Source: Rhodothermaceae bacterium Tc-Br11_B2g6_7
GTDB lineage: Bacteria; Bacteroidota; Rhodothermia; Rhodothermales; Salinibacteraceae
Direction of reading: 5' to 3'
Assembly (NCBI GenBank): GCA_001564055.1
Contig: LKNB01000015.1
Span: forward strand, 1 to 50,664
Length of the DNA stretch: 50,664 nt
Both the position numbers and the translations under genes were made by a program. Below, piece after piece: positions 41,075 through 49,289 of this stretch (positions are counted from its first letter, which is position 1; the number at the start of each line of letters is the position of its first letter). Below the pieces are notes generated by a model that was not told the DNA's origin, made no database searches, and saw only the letters and a program-made list of their open reading frames with translations.

Positions 41075-41281
41075 TCAATCTTTATCCTGAAGGACAAACG
41101 TGACTTTTCCGCGGACGCGATACATCTGAATCTGGCCGTTTTCCACGCGGGCCCGATAGTCGTCCACGTAGACCTCCGCAATATTGTCGATCGTTTCGCT
41201 CGCTTGGCGGACGAGGTTTTCGGTGGCGTGCTCAAGCGTATCGCCTTCAGCAGAGAGTTCAACGGTTTTGGCTATAGACAT
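41075..41281 (-). CDS. Dodecin, flavin-storage protein
   Basis: A 68-aa protein with the dodecin pattern: an N-terminal strand, ATENLVRQASETIDNI as the helix, then YVDDYRARVENGQIQMYRVRGKVTFVLQD. Dodecins form hollow 12-mers that stack riboflavin or FMN between Trp side chains. Here the stacking position is Tyr38 (AEVYVDD) rather than Trp. The gene is preceded on its own strand by a strong nested hairpin (41343-41398), which may be part of its leader. The next gene to the right, in the opposite direction, is a flavin-reductase-like protein. Confidence 0.85.
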   Translation of the reverse strand: MSIAKTVELSAEGDTLEHATENLVRQASETIDNIAEVYVDDYRARVENGQIQMYRVRGKVTFVLQDKD

Positions 41282-41678
41282 AATCCTGTGGAGTACGTGA
41301 GAAAAGAAACGTGGGTACCGGCACGATCAGCCCCTAATGGGTGAGCCGTAGAGCGGTGTACTGATGCCTTTCGTAAGGCATCCGCTCTATCACGGCTCCT
41401 CGTCTTCTTAGTGTAGTTTTTAGTGTAGGGCCGGATACCGTTTAAGGCGTTATCTACAGGATCCGACGCATGTGGTAGAACCCCTGTAAGTGTTGTGGGG
41501 TCTTTGGCTACATGTGTAACCCTCAGCGCGCCGGCGGTCGGGCGGCGGGCGCTTCTTACGTAAGGGCAGGCACCACACGACAGGTAGGCGGCTGCCTCAC
41601 GGCACGGAGGCGGGTGCGTCGCTATACTGTAGATGCTCGCACCGACGCGCCGTACCAGACGAACCGAGGTAGCCCCTT
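41282..41678. other. Intergenic stretch between dodecin and flavin-reductase-like gene
   Basis: I find no gene in these 397 bases. A nested hairpin lies at 41343-41398 (listed separately). A second weaker hairpin (ACCCC near 41480 with GGGGT near 41500) and two GTGTAG repeats near 41440 are present. The stretch must hold the divergent promoters of both flanking genes. Confidence 0.5.
41343..41398. repeat. Strong nested hairpin (7+7+7 bp)
   Basis: Outer arms GAGCCGT (41343-41349) and ACGGCTC (41392-41398); middle arms AGAGCGG (41350-41356) and CCGCTCT (41382-41388); inner arms ATGCCTT (41364-41370) and AAGGCAT (41375-41381) around TCGT. All 21 pairs are Watson-Crick, with bulges of 7 and 3 bases. 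There is no T-run. It looks like a leader or small-RNA structure, or a small palindromic element. Confidence 0.7.
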
Positions 41679-42281
41679 ATGAACACGGACCGCATCGTAT
41701 CGCTCGACATCGACAAAGCGCTCTGGGAACGCGTGTTTGTGGTTTCGCCCCTGGTGGTCGTGGGCACGCAAGAGGGCGACGACTACAACCTGGCGCCCAA
41801 GCACATGGCCATGCCGCTGGGGTGGGCCAACTACTTCGGGTTTATCTGCACCCCGGCGCACAGCACCTATCACAACGCCAAGGCGGGCGGGAGCTTCACG
41901 GTCAGCTATCCGTGGCCCGATCAGGTGACGATGGCCAGCCTCACAGCCTCACCCCGGCAGGCTGGCCCCGGCCAAGAGCAGCCGGTGCTGGACCAGCTGC
42001 CCACGACGCCGGCAACCACCGTGGATGGCGTTTTCCTCTCCGACGCCTATCTCATGCTCGAGTGTGAGCTCGACCGCGTGCTGGATGATTTTGGCGACCA
42101 AAGCCTGATCATCGGGCGTATTGTAGCAGCCCATGTGCACGAGGATGCCCTGCGGACCTCCGACCAAGAGGATCAGCAACTGCTCTACAATGCGCCGCTC
42201 TTGGCCTATCTGCACCCCGGCCGGTACGCCAGCATTCGCGATACACAGGCGTTTCCGTTCCCCGCTAACTTTTCCTCATAG
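41679..42281 (+). CDS. Flavin-reductase-like FMN-binding split-barrel protein
   Basis: A 200-aa protein of the flavin-reductase-like domain family: SPLVVVGTQEGDDYNLAPKHMAMPLGWANYFGFI is the split-barrel core, and STYHNAKAGGSFTVSYPWPDQ follows. Such proteins bind FMN and act as reductases for partners or as small flavoenzymes. It starts the likely operon with the M20 peptidase (18 bases on), the P-loop paralogue and the dicarboxylate transporter. The link to dodecin, divergent upstream, is only through flavin. Confidence 0.8.
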   Translation: MNTDRIVSLDIDKALWERVFVVSPLVVVGTQEGDDYNLAPKHMAMPLGWANYFGFICTPAHSTYHNAKAGGSFTVSYPWPDQVTMASLTASPRQAGPGQEQPVLDQLPTTPATTVDGVFLSDAYLMLECELDRVLDDFGDQSLIIGRIVAAHVHEDALRTSDQEDQQLLYNAPLLAYLHPGRYASIRDTQAFPFPANFSS

Positions 42282-42299
42282 CCGACCTTCTTTCCGAAG

Positions 42300-43502
42300 A
42301 TGCTGCCTATGGATGTAGCCTGTGCGGATGACGTACTGATGATGCTACAGGAACGCCGCGCTGACCTGGTGGCGCTCCTGCAAACGCTGGCCGAGGCGGA
42401 GTCCCCCTCCGACGTGCCGGAAGCGCAGGCGCCGGTATTTGCGCTGGTCGCGGAGGCGCTGGAGCCGCTCGGCTATCGCTTTCAACGCCTGCCGGGGAAG
42501 GTGTCCGGAGGGCAACTCCTCGCACGGCCTGTTGCGGAAACCTCAGGCAAACCCGCTCAGCTCATGCTGGGGCACGTGGACACGGTATGGCCACTGGGCA
42601 CGCTGGAGACGATGCCGGTGGAGCAGCGGAACGGGTGCCTCTATGGGCCCGGGGTGTTTGATATGAAAGGCGGCATTGTGCAGATGGTGTTTGCCCTGCA
42701 GGCGCTGCAGGACCTCGAGCTGACCCCCCCGCTGCAGCCGGTCATCTTTTTGAACTCCGATGAGGAGATTGGCAGCGTGGAGTCGCGGCCCCGCATCCGG
42801 CGCCTGGCGCGGGCTGTTGCGCGCACCTTCGTGCTGGAGCCGGCGCTTGGGCCGAAGGGCCTGCTGAAGACGGCACGGAAGGGCGTGGGCCGCTTCACCG
42901 TCGAGGTGCAGGGCCGCGCCTCGCACGCCGGGCTCGATCCGGAGGGGGGCGCGAGCGCCATCGTGGAGCTTTCGCACGTGGTGCAACACCTGCACCGGTT
43001 GAACGACCCCGTGCGAGGCATCACTGTCAACGTGGGCACTATTGAGGGCGGCCAGCGCCCCAATGTGGTGGCGCCGCGCAGCCGAGCGGAGGTAGACGTG
43101 CGCGTGCGCACCAAGGAGGATGCTGCGGAAGTGGAGCAGGTCATTAACGCCCTCGAGCCCGCTACGCCCAACGTTGTGCTTACCGTGAAGGGTCATTTTG
43201 GCCGGCCGCCGCTGGAGCGCACGCCGCGCAACCGCGCGCTCTGGCGCCAGGCCCAGGAGGCGGGAGAGCAGCTGGGCCTCTCCCTTGGGGAAGGCCGCGC
43301 CGGCGGCGCCTCCGATGGCAACGAAACGAGCCTCTTCTCGGCCACGCTCGATGGCCTCGGGCCCGTGGGGGATGGGGCCCACGCCGACCATGAACACGTA
43401 GACATCGACCAGCTGGTGGAGCGCACCGCGTTGCTGGCGCTGCTGCTGATGGCAGATCCCGTAGCGGCGCCCGACGCGTCTGGGCCCGAGGACACCTCTT
43501 GA
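42300..43502 (+). CDS. M20 family carboxypeptidase (CPG2-like)
   Basis: A 400-aa zinc peptidase of the M20A group like glutamate carboxypeptidase CPG2. Motifs in order: LGHVDTVWPLGT, GPGVFDMKGG, NSDEEIGS, GRASHAGLDPEGGASAI, and GGASDGNETSLF with DGLGPVGDGAHADHEHV. It cleaves an amide bond to a terminal acidic residue such as glutamate. It is unsignalled, so acts in the cytoplasm. The start at 42300 is used; Met4 is an alternative. It is next to the P-loop paralogue (76 bases on), just as an M20 deacylase shares the arginine operon with the other copy. Confidence 0.85.
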   Translation: MLPMDVACADDVLMMLQERRADLVALLQTLAEAESPSDVPEAQAPVFALVAEALEPLGYRFQRLPGKVSGGQLLARPVAETSGKPAQLMLGHVDTVWPLGTLETMPVEQRNGCLYGPGVFDMKGGIVQMVFALQALQDLELTPPLQPVIFLNSDEEIGSVESRPRIRRLARAVARTFVLEPALGPKGLLKTARKGVGRFTVEVQGRASHAGLDPEGGASAIVELSHVVQHLHRLNDPVRGITVNVGTIEGGQRPNVVAPRSRAEVDVRVRTKEDAAEVEQVINALEPATPNVVLTVKGHFGRPPLERTPRNRALWRQAQEAGEQLGLSLGEGRAGGASDGNETSLFSATLDGLGPVGDGAHADHEHVDIDQLVERTALLALLLMADPVAAPDASGPEDTS

Positions 43503-43578
43503 TGCTGTACAGGTCCATGGCTCCACCCATGGATCCCTCTACTTACAGTCTTACCCTTGCTAACCGCCCGCCCACCCC

Positions 43579-44592
43579 ATGGCCACCCCATATGTGCTCC
43601 CCTCCCTTACGCGTATCTCTGCGTTGGACACCACGCCGTTCACCGTCTCAGCCTTGCCGCGTGACGCATGGGCCACAGGCGATTACGTAGCGTGTGTGGT
43701 CGACCAAGCGCCGACCGGTCACAACGAACTGGAGTTGGCGACCGGGCGCATGCGGCCGGTGATGAAAGGGCAGCGCTTCATTGGCGCCCTGGGGGAGCGC
43801 CGCGCTACCCTCTCGGGCACAGGCGACTGGCGCCTCGCGGACGCGGATGGCCGTATGCACCTGCTCACCAGCGCCGGACTCATGGGCAAGCTTAGCTCCA
43901 AAGCACCGTTTATGCCTGATTTTCTGGAGGTGGCCTACGCGGGGCATGTCCATCTCGGTGGTGCCAAAGCAACAATGGCACACGGTATCCCCGACGTGCC
44001 TCATGCGCGGTTTCAGATTCCCACTGTACTGGTCACCGGAACGTCCATGTCCATGGGCAAAACCACCGTGGCCAAGACCATCGTCCACCGGCTGAAGCGC
44101 CGTGGCCATCGCGTCCTGGGCGCCAAGCTCACAGGCGCAGGGCGGTACCGCGACGTGCAGACCATGAGCGATGCCGGCGCGGATGTGATCTTCGACTTCG
44201 TGGACGCCGGGCTTCCGTCCACGGTATGCCCGCCGGACGTCTACACGAAGCACCTGCGCACGCTGCTGTCGCGCATGGCGACCGAACCGGCGGATGTTGC
44301 GGTCATTGAGATTGGGGCGTCCCCGCTGGAGGCGTACAACGGCATGCCAGCCATCAAGGCCATTCACGATGCCGTGTGCTGCGTAGCGCTGGTCGCCAGC
44401 GATCCCTACGCTGCGCGCGGGATCCTCGAGACCGCCGATATGCACCCCGACTTCGTGTGCGGCCCTGCTACCAACACCGACGCCGGGCGCAACCTCATCG
44501 AGCAACTCACCGGGCTTCGGTCGCTCAACGTAGTTGACGAAGCCACCACCGAAGCGTTAGATGAGCTGCTGGAAGAAAACCTCACGCGCTAA
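43579..44592 (+). CDS. P-loop protein, paralogue of the arginine-operon copy (DUF1611-like)
   Basis: A 337-aa protein with the same two domains as the gene at 8623: N-terminal beta domain with GALGER and AGLMGK, then a P-loop domain with G154-TSMSMGKT-162, KLTGAGRYRD, a DFVDAGLP segment and VIEIGASPLE. The fold is SIMIBI (BioD/MobB) and, in my reading, closest to the C-terminal domain of DUF1611, for which at least one member (DgcN) is, as I recall, an amino-acid N-acyltransferase. The present copy lies between an M20 peptidase and a dicarboxylate transporter, which suggests an acyl-amino-acid or dicarboxylic-acid substrate. Confidence 0.75.
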   Translation: MATPYVLPSLTRISALDTTPFTVSALPRDAWATGDYVACVVDQAPTGHNELELATGRMRPVMKGQRFIGALGERRATLSGTGDWRLADADGRMHLLTSAGLMGKLSSKAPFMPDFLEVAYAGHVHLGGAKATMAHGIPDVPHARFQIPTVLVTGTSMSMGKTTVAKTIVHRLKRRGHRVLGAKLTGAGRYRDVQTMSDAGADVIFDFVDAGLPSTVCPPDVYTKHLRTLLSRMATEPADVAVIEIGASPLEAYNGMPAIKAIHDAVCCVALVASDPYAARGILETADMHPDFVCGPATNTDAGRNLIEQLTGLRSLNVVDEATTEALDELLEENLTR

Positions 44593-44642
44593 TCGCATGA
44601 TCTGCTGAGCGGACTCGTGTTGATCAACGAGAGGCGACCTGT

Positions 44643-46193
44643 ATGGAACGTCCATCTGAAAAACAGACGGACCATGAAGCGGAAGCTGAGGCGCAGGAGA
44701 ATGGCGATCGTGACGCCGGCTACAAGCTGCGGCAGCGGGTTGGGCTGGGCATAGGCGCTGTGTTGTTTCTGGGGGTGCTCCTGATGCCCGTGCCTGGCGC
44801 CCTTGATCCGGCTTCGTGGTACACGGTAGGGGTAACCTTGCTGATGGCTACCTGGTGGATCACCGAGGCCATCCCGATCCCTGTAACGGCGCTGCTACCT
44901 GTAGTGCTGTTTCCCGTACTGGGGATTCTCCCCGTGTCAGAGACCACGGCGCCGTACGCGAACCCGCTCATCTTTCTCTTCCTGGGCGGTTTCCTGATCG
45001 CACGGGCCATGCAGCGATGGAATCTACACCGGCGCATAGCCCTGCGCACCATCGCGCTGGTGGGCACGGAGCCGCGGGCCCTCATTGCGGGCTTTATGGC
45101 GGCCTCGGCGTTTCTCAGTATGTGGATTAGCAACACCGCTACGGCTATGATGATGCTGCCGGTCGGGCTGTCCATCATACACCTCGCCCGCTCCGGACCG
45201 GAAGCCTCCGAGGAGCGCACCAGGGTGTTTGCGTTGGCTCTGATGCTGGCCATCGCCTATGCGTGTAATATTGGGGGCGCGGGGACGCTTATTGGCACCC
45301 CGCCCAACGCCCTACTGGCCGGCTACATGTTGGACACCTACGGGGTGGATGTGGGCTTTGCGCAGTGGATGATGTTGGGCGTGCCGCTAATGCTGATTGG
45401 CCTGCCGCTGGCCTATCTGCTGCTCACGCGTGTTTTCCTGCGCGTGGAGCATGTAGAGCTGGCCGGCGGGCGTGAGCTCGTCGATAAAAAGCTGCGCCAG
45501 CTTGGTAGCTTTAGCCGGGCCGAGCGGTTGGTAGCGGTCGTTTTTGGCACCGTTGCCCTGCTCTGGATGACGCGGCCCCTGCTGGCGCAGGTCGTCCCCG
45601 GCCTCTCGGATGCTGGTATTGCCGTTGCCGGTGGCGTCGTGCTCTTTCTGCTGCCGGTAGATCTCCGGGCCGGTACGTTTGTGCTGGACTGGACGGTGGC
45701 CAAGAAGCTCCCGTGGGACGTCCTCATTCTGTTTGGCGGCGGGCTGTCGTTAGCCGGGGCCATCGAGGGGACAGGCCTGGCACAGTCGATAGGAGAGGGC
45801 ATGCGTGGCCTCGGTGGGCTGCCCATCCTGCTGCTCCTGCTCACGCTGGCGGCCGCTATTGTAGCACTCACGGAAGTGACGAGCAACACCGCCACGGCGG
45901 CCGCTTTCCTACCCATCCTGGCGTCTGTGGCCATCGCCATCGGGCAGAACCCCTTGCTGCTGATGGTTCCGCTGGCGCTGGCTACAAGCTGCGCTTTCAT
46001 GTTACCGGTAGCCACGCCCCCCAACGCTATCGTGTATGGGAGCGACTACGTCACCATCCCCAAAATGGCGCGCGTGGGCGTTTTCGTAAACCTTCTGTTT
46101 GTGCTGCTCGTCACGTTGGCTGCGTATCTCCTGGCCCCAGTGGTGTTTGGCATTGAGTTAGGCGTGGTGCCCGACTGGGCGCAGGCCTTGTGA
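44643..46193 (+). CDS. SLC13/DASS-type Na+:dicarboxylate symporter
   Basis: A 516-aa inner-membrane transporter with about 11 helices. The two SNT signature motifs (SNTATAMMMLPVG and SNTATAAAFLPIL) are those of the divalent-anion:Na+ symporters (DASS), which import succinate, fumarate, malate or related acids. The N-terminus is hydrophilic (about 25 residues). It begins 50 bases after the P-loop gene and is probably the last gene of that operon, followed by a candidate terminator. The anion is not decided by sequence. Confidence 0.9.
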   Translation: MERPSEKQTDHEAEAEAQENGDRDAGYKLRQRVGLGIGAVLFLGVLLMPVPGALDPASWYTVGVTLLMATWWITEAIPIPVTALLPVVLFPVLGILPVSETTAPYANPLIFLFLGGFLIARAMQRWNLHRRIALRTIALVGTEPRALIAGFMAASAFLSMWISNTATAMMMLPVGLSIIHLARSGPEASEERTRVFALALMLAIAYACNIGGAGTLIGTPPNALLAGYMLDTYGVDVGFAQWMMLGVPLMLIGLPLAYLLLTRVFLRVEHVELAGGRELVDKKLRQLGSFSRAERLVAVVFGTVALLWMTRPLLAQVVPGLSDAGIAVAGGVVLFLLPVDLRAGTFVLDWTVAKKLPWDVLILFGGGLSLAGAIEGTGLAQSIGEGMRGLGGLPILLLLLTLAAAIVALTEVTSNTATAAAFLPILASVAIAIGQNPLLLMVPLALATSCAFMLPVATPPNAIVYGSDYVTIPKMARVGVFVNLLFVLLVTLAAYLLAPVVFGIELGVVPDWAQAL

Positions 46194-46577
46194 ATGCTGC
46201 ACGTCGGGGAAGCGAAGAATAGGCCGCTGCTTAAGCGATACAAGGGGTGGGGGATTGTGCCGCTATGTAACCACTTAAGCTTTTTCTCCACCTAAGATGG
46301 CCGTTCATCCCCTACCCGCTGCGAGGGATGGGGGTACAGTAGAAGGGAGGCGTTACCTCACGAAAGGCCATGTGATGCGTCGGTATATTGGAGCTAAGCG
46401 TAGGGAAGGAAAGCCCGCGCAACGCGGGTGAACCGCGGGAACGCTGCTCTGTGAATGTGGCTGACGAGACCCGGGGGACCGTTCAGGACGCCGGGCTACC
46501 TAAGCAGCCGTGACACGCACGTTCACCTACGACGCTGCCCGTTCGTCGCATCGTCATTATTGACTAAGGAGGTCGCT
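46194..46577. other. Intergenic stretch and structured leader before the GT-GH57 gene
   Basis: I find no gene in these 384 bases. After a candidate terminator (46229-46285), the part 46380-46510 is GC-rich and has several stems: CCCGCG-caa-CGCGGG (46414-46428), CATCCC with GGGATG (about 46303-46330) and CCCGG with CCGGG (46470-46495). It could be a structured 5' leader or small RNA for the gene at 46578; I could not match it to a known riboswitch. Confidence 0.45.
46229..46285 (+). terminator. Candidate terminator after the transporter gene
   Basis: GCTTAAG (46229-46235) pairs perfectly with CTTAAGC (46274-46280) and a run of five T follows (46281-46285). The loop is long (38 bases), so the stem is less stable than usual. 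It lies 35 bases after the transporter stop. Confidence 0.45.
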
Positions 46578-49232
46578 ATGCCGCTCACACCGCAATCGGC
46601 AACGTTCACGCTGCTATCGTTTGAGGGCCCAGATCCGTACGCACAGGCCGGGGGGCTTGGCGTTCGGGTAGGCAACCTGGCGCAGACGCTGGCCGGTCGT
46701 GGCTTCGACACGAAGCTGTTTTTTGTAGGGGATCCGGAGGCGCCCGGTGAGGAGCGGCTGGTGGAAGGGCGGCTCACCTATCATCGGTGGTGCCAGTGGG
46801 TCAGCGCTCACCATCCCAACGGCGTGTACGAGGGCGAGGAGGACAAACGGCGCGAGTGGAACGCGACGCTTCCCGAGCACCTGCTGGAGCACGTCATTCG
46901 CCCCTCGCTGGCGGACGGGCGGCTGCCGGTGATCCTGGCGGAAGAGTGGCACACCGTGGATACGGTGATCCGTTTGCACGACCTCCTGCGCGAAGCCGGT
47001 CTCGATCGGCAGTGCCTGATCTTCTGGAACGCCAACAACACGATGTCTTTTCATCGGGTAGACTGGAGGCGCTTACAGGAAGCCGCACAGGTCACCACGG
47101 TGAGCCGGTACATGAAGCACCTGATGTGGCCGCTGGGGGTTAATCCGCTGGTCATCCATAACGGCATTCCGAAATCGCTCCTTGAGCCCCTGGCGCCCGG
47201 GCGGACCCGCGCCCTCCGAAGGGCACTGGCACCGGAAGACGACGCACTGATGCTCTTCAAGGTGGGGCGCTTCGACCCGGCCAAGCGCTGGCGGATGGCG
47301 GTCGAAGCGGCGGCGCTGCTGAAGCAGCAGGGACATCCGGTCGCCTTTCCCATCGTTGGGGGGATGGAACCGCACGGGCAAGAGGTGCTGCACCTGGCCC
47401 ATGAGCGCGGGCTGTCGATTGCGGAGATCAACGGTGCCCCAACGACGTGGCCTGAGCTCGTGGCACTGCTGCAGGCAGCGCCGCGCGCGGACGTTTACAA
47501 CCTGCGCTTTTTCATGACGCAGGAGATGCTGCGCGCCTTCTACGCCGCAGCCGATGCCGTGCTGGCCAACTCCGGCCACGAGCCGTTCGGGTTGGTGGGG
47601 CTGGAGGCGATGGCAGCCGGAGGTGTGGCCTTCACGGGGCCCAGCGGCGAGGAATACGTGCTGGATGGCCGCAACGCCATCATGCTCGACACCGACCGCC
47701 CCGAGGAGATTGCGTCTCACCTGAAGCAGCTACAGCATCAGCCGCAGCGTGCGGAGACCATCCGCACGTTTGCCCGCTCGTACGCGGAGGACTTTACGTG
47801 GGGGCGCATCGTGGAGGTGCTGCTGGACAAGCTCGCGTTTGCTGCTCAGGAACGCGAGATGGTGACCTACAACGGGGCCACGAAGACGTACGGGCTGCCG
47901 CCAAAGGTGCAGGATGTCGTCATCTACACGGTGGTGCATCAGCCCCACCGGCCCCGCCTGCCGGCCGCACCCCTCACGCGCAACATGACGATGGAAGCCC
48001 TCGACCACGCGCTCTTTGACGTGGAGATGAACGAGCACTACTTCCGTAAGGTAGCCCGCACCTGCTATTACCCGGCCCTCGACCGGTTCACGCAGCTCGT
48101 GGACGAGGGCCTCTCGCTGGCCATTGGGTTTTCGCTTTCGTTCATCGAGCAGGCGCAGGCGTGGGATGAGGACCTGCTGGCGCGTTTCCGGAGGCTCGTC
48201 CAGCACGACAACGTAGAGCTCGTGGCGGTGGAGCCGTCCCACAGCTTCATGCTGCTCTGGGATATCGAGGCCTTCATGAAGCGCATGCGCTACGCGGCCG
48301 ATGAGCTGGAGCGCATCTTCGGAAAACGACCGCAGGTGGCGGATACGACGGAGCTGATGATGTCCGACACCATCTACCACGCGCTGGAGCAGGCGGGCTT
48401 CCGGGCGTCGTTCATGGACGGGCGCCCCTGGGTGATGCAGTGGCGGGAGCCTACCCACCTGTACCACCACGGGCCGGGCCAGATGAAGCTGCTGACGCGG
48501 CACTACGACCTGAGCGACGATGTGGGGTATCGCTTCTCGAACAAGGGATGGGGCGGCTGGCCACTGACGGCGGATCAGTACGCCCAGTGGATCGCCTCGG
48601 CGCCGGGCAAGGTGGCCGTCATCGGATGGGACTTCGAGACGTTCGGTGAGCACCACCCGCCGGAGAGCGGCATCTTCGACTTCCTGGCGCATCTGCCCGG
48701 CGAAGGGAAGCGCCACGGGCTCTCGTTCGTGACGCCCAGTGAGGCGGTGGAGCAGCATGGCGATAGCAGCCACGACCTTCCGCTACCAGCCTTTGCCAGT
48801 ACCTGGGCGGGCTCCGGGGGGCTCGAATTTTTCCTGGGGAATAAGGCGCAGCAATCTGTATTTCAACTGATGATGCAGGCCCATCAGAAGGCGCTTTTGA
48901 CGGGGGACCCAGAACTGGTGCAGCGCGCTGCACAGCTGGCGCAGTCCGACAACCTGCATCTGATTCAGTGGTACGGTCGGCAGGGCGCCGAGGCGGAGGT
49001 CTCCGCGTACTTCACCCCGGACGAATGGTGGCACCTCGGCCCCGACGGTATCATCTGGGAGCTGCAGCAGGTCTACAAGCACTTTATCGATTGGCTGGAT
49101 GGGCAGCTGCCCTCCCCGCCGGTACGTACCGCCTCATCTACCCGAACGACGCGCGTGTCCATCGTCAATCAAGAATCCGTGCACTCGGTGCCGCTGAGGC
49201 AGCCGCTGGACGTAGAGCTCCGCAACAATTGA
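46578..49232 (+). CDS. Bifunctional GT4-type glycosyltransferase / GH57 hydrolase fusion
   Basis: An 884-aa two-enzyme fusion. Residues about 8-425 form a GT-B glycosyltransferase: GGLGVRVGNLAQTLAGRG (acceptor loop), KVGRFDPAKRW, and the E-x7-E pair E335/E343 in HEPFGLVGLEAMAAGG. Residues about 445-810 form a GH57 hydrolase: HQP at 454-456, TEL with candidate nucleophile E592, and WDFETFGEHH with candidate acid D685. The start at 46578 has a perfect AAGGAGGT site, so the in-frame extension to 46455 is rejected. It may build and trim alpha-glucan. It has no signal peptide and is cytoplasmic. Confidence 0.88.
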   Translation: MPLTPQSATFTLLSFEGPDPYAQAGGLGVRVGNLAQTLAGRGFDTKLFFVGDPEAPGEERLVEGRLTYHRWCQWVSAHHPNGVYEGEEDKRREWNATLPEHLLEHVIRPSLADGRLPVILAEEWHTVDTVIRLHDLLREAGLDRQCLIFWNANNTMSFHRVDWRRLQEAAQVTTVSRYMKHLMWPLGVNPLVIHNGIPKSLLEPLAPGRTRALRRALAPEDDALMLFKVGRFDPAKRWRMAVEAAALLKQQGHPVAFPIVGGMEPHGQEVLHLAHERGLSIAEINGAPTTWPELVALLQAAPRADVYNLRFFMTQEMLRAFYAAADAVLANSGHEPFGLVGLEAMAAGGVAFTGPSGEEYVLDGRNAIMLDTDRPEEIASHLKQLQHQPQRAETIRTFARSYAEDFTWGRIVEVLLDKLAFAAQEREMVTYNGATKTYGLPPKVQDVVIYTVVHQPHRPRLPAAPLTRNMTMEALDHALFDVEMNEHYFRKVARTCYYPALDRFTQLVDEGLSLAIGFSLSFIEQAQAWDEDLLARFRRLVQHDNVELVAVEPSHSFMLLWDIEAFMKRMRYAADELERIFGKRPQVADTTELMMSDTIYHALEQAGFRASFMDGRPWVMQWREPTHLYHHGPGQMKLLTRHYDLSDDVGYRFSNKGWGGWPLTADQYAQWIASAPGKVAVIGWDFETFGEHHPPESGIFDFLAHLPGEGKRHGLSFVTPSEAVEQHGDSSHDLPLPAFASTWAGSGGLEFFLGNKAQQSVFQLMMQAHQKALLTGDPELVQRAAQLAQSDNLHLIQWYGRQGAEAEVSAYFTPDEWWHLGPDGIIWELQQVYKHFIDWLDGQLPSPPVRTASSTRTTRVSIVNQESVHSVPLRQPLDVELRNN

Positions 49233-49289
49233 GGGGCGGCTGCGCGCAGTCGCTTGCTCTACATAGGCGACACGCGCACCCAACGCTTC

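Noticed and set aside
41282-41678. FMN riboswitch upstream of flavin-related genes
   Set aside because: None of the conserved RFN blocks is present; only unrelated hairpins.
46397-46409. AGCGTAGGGAAGG, similar to the 3' conserved part of the TPP riboswitch
   Set aside because: The 5' conserved CUGAGA element and the matching helices are absent, and the downstream gene is not thiamin-related.
46461-46468. CTGACGAG, the start of a hammerhead-ribozyme core
   Set aside because: No GAAA partner or closing stems at the needed spacing.
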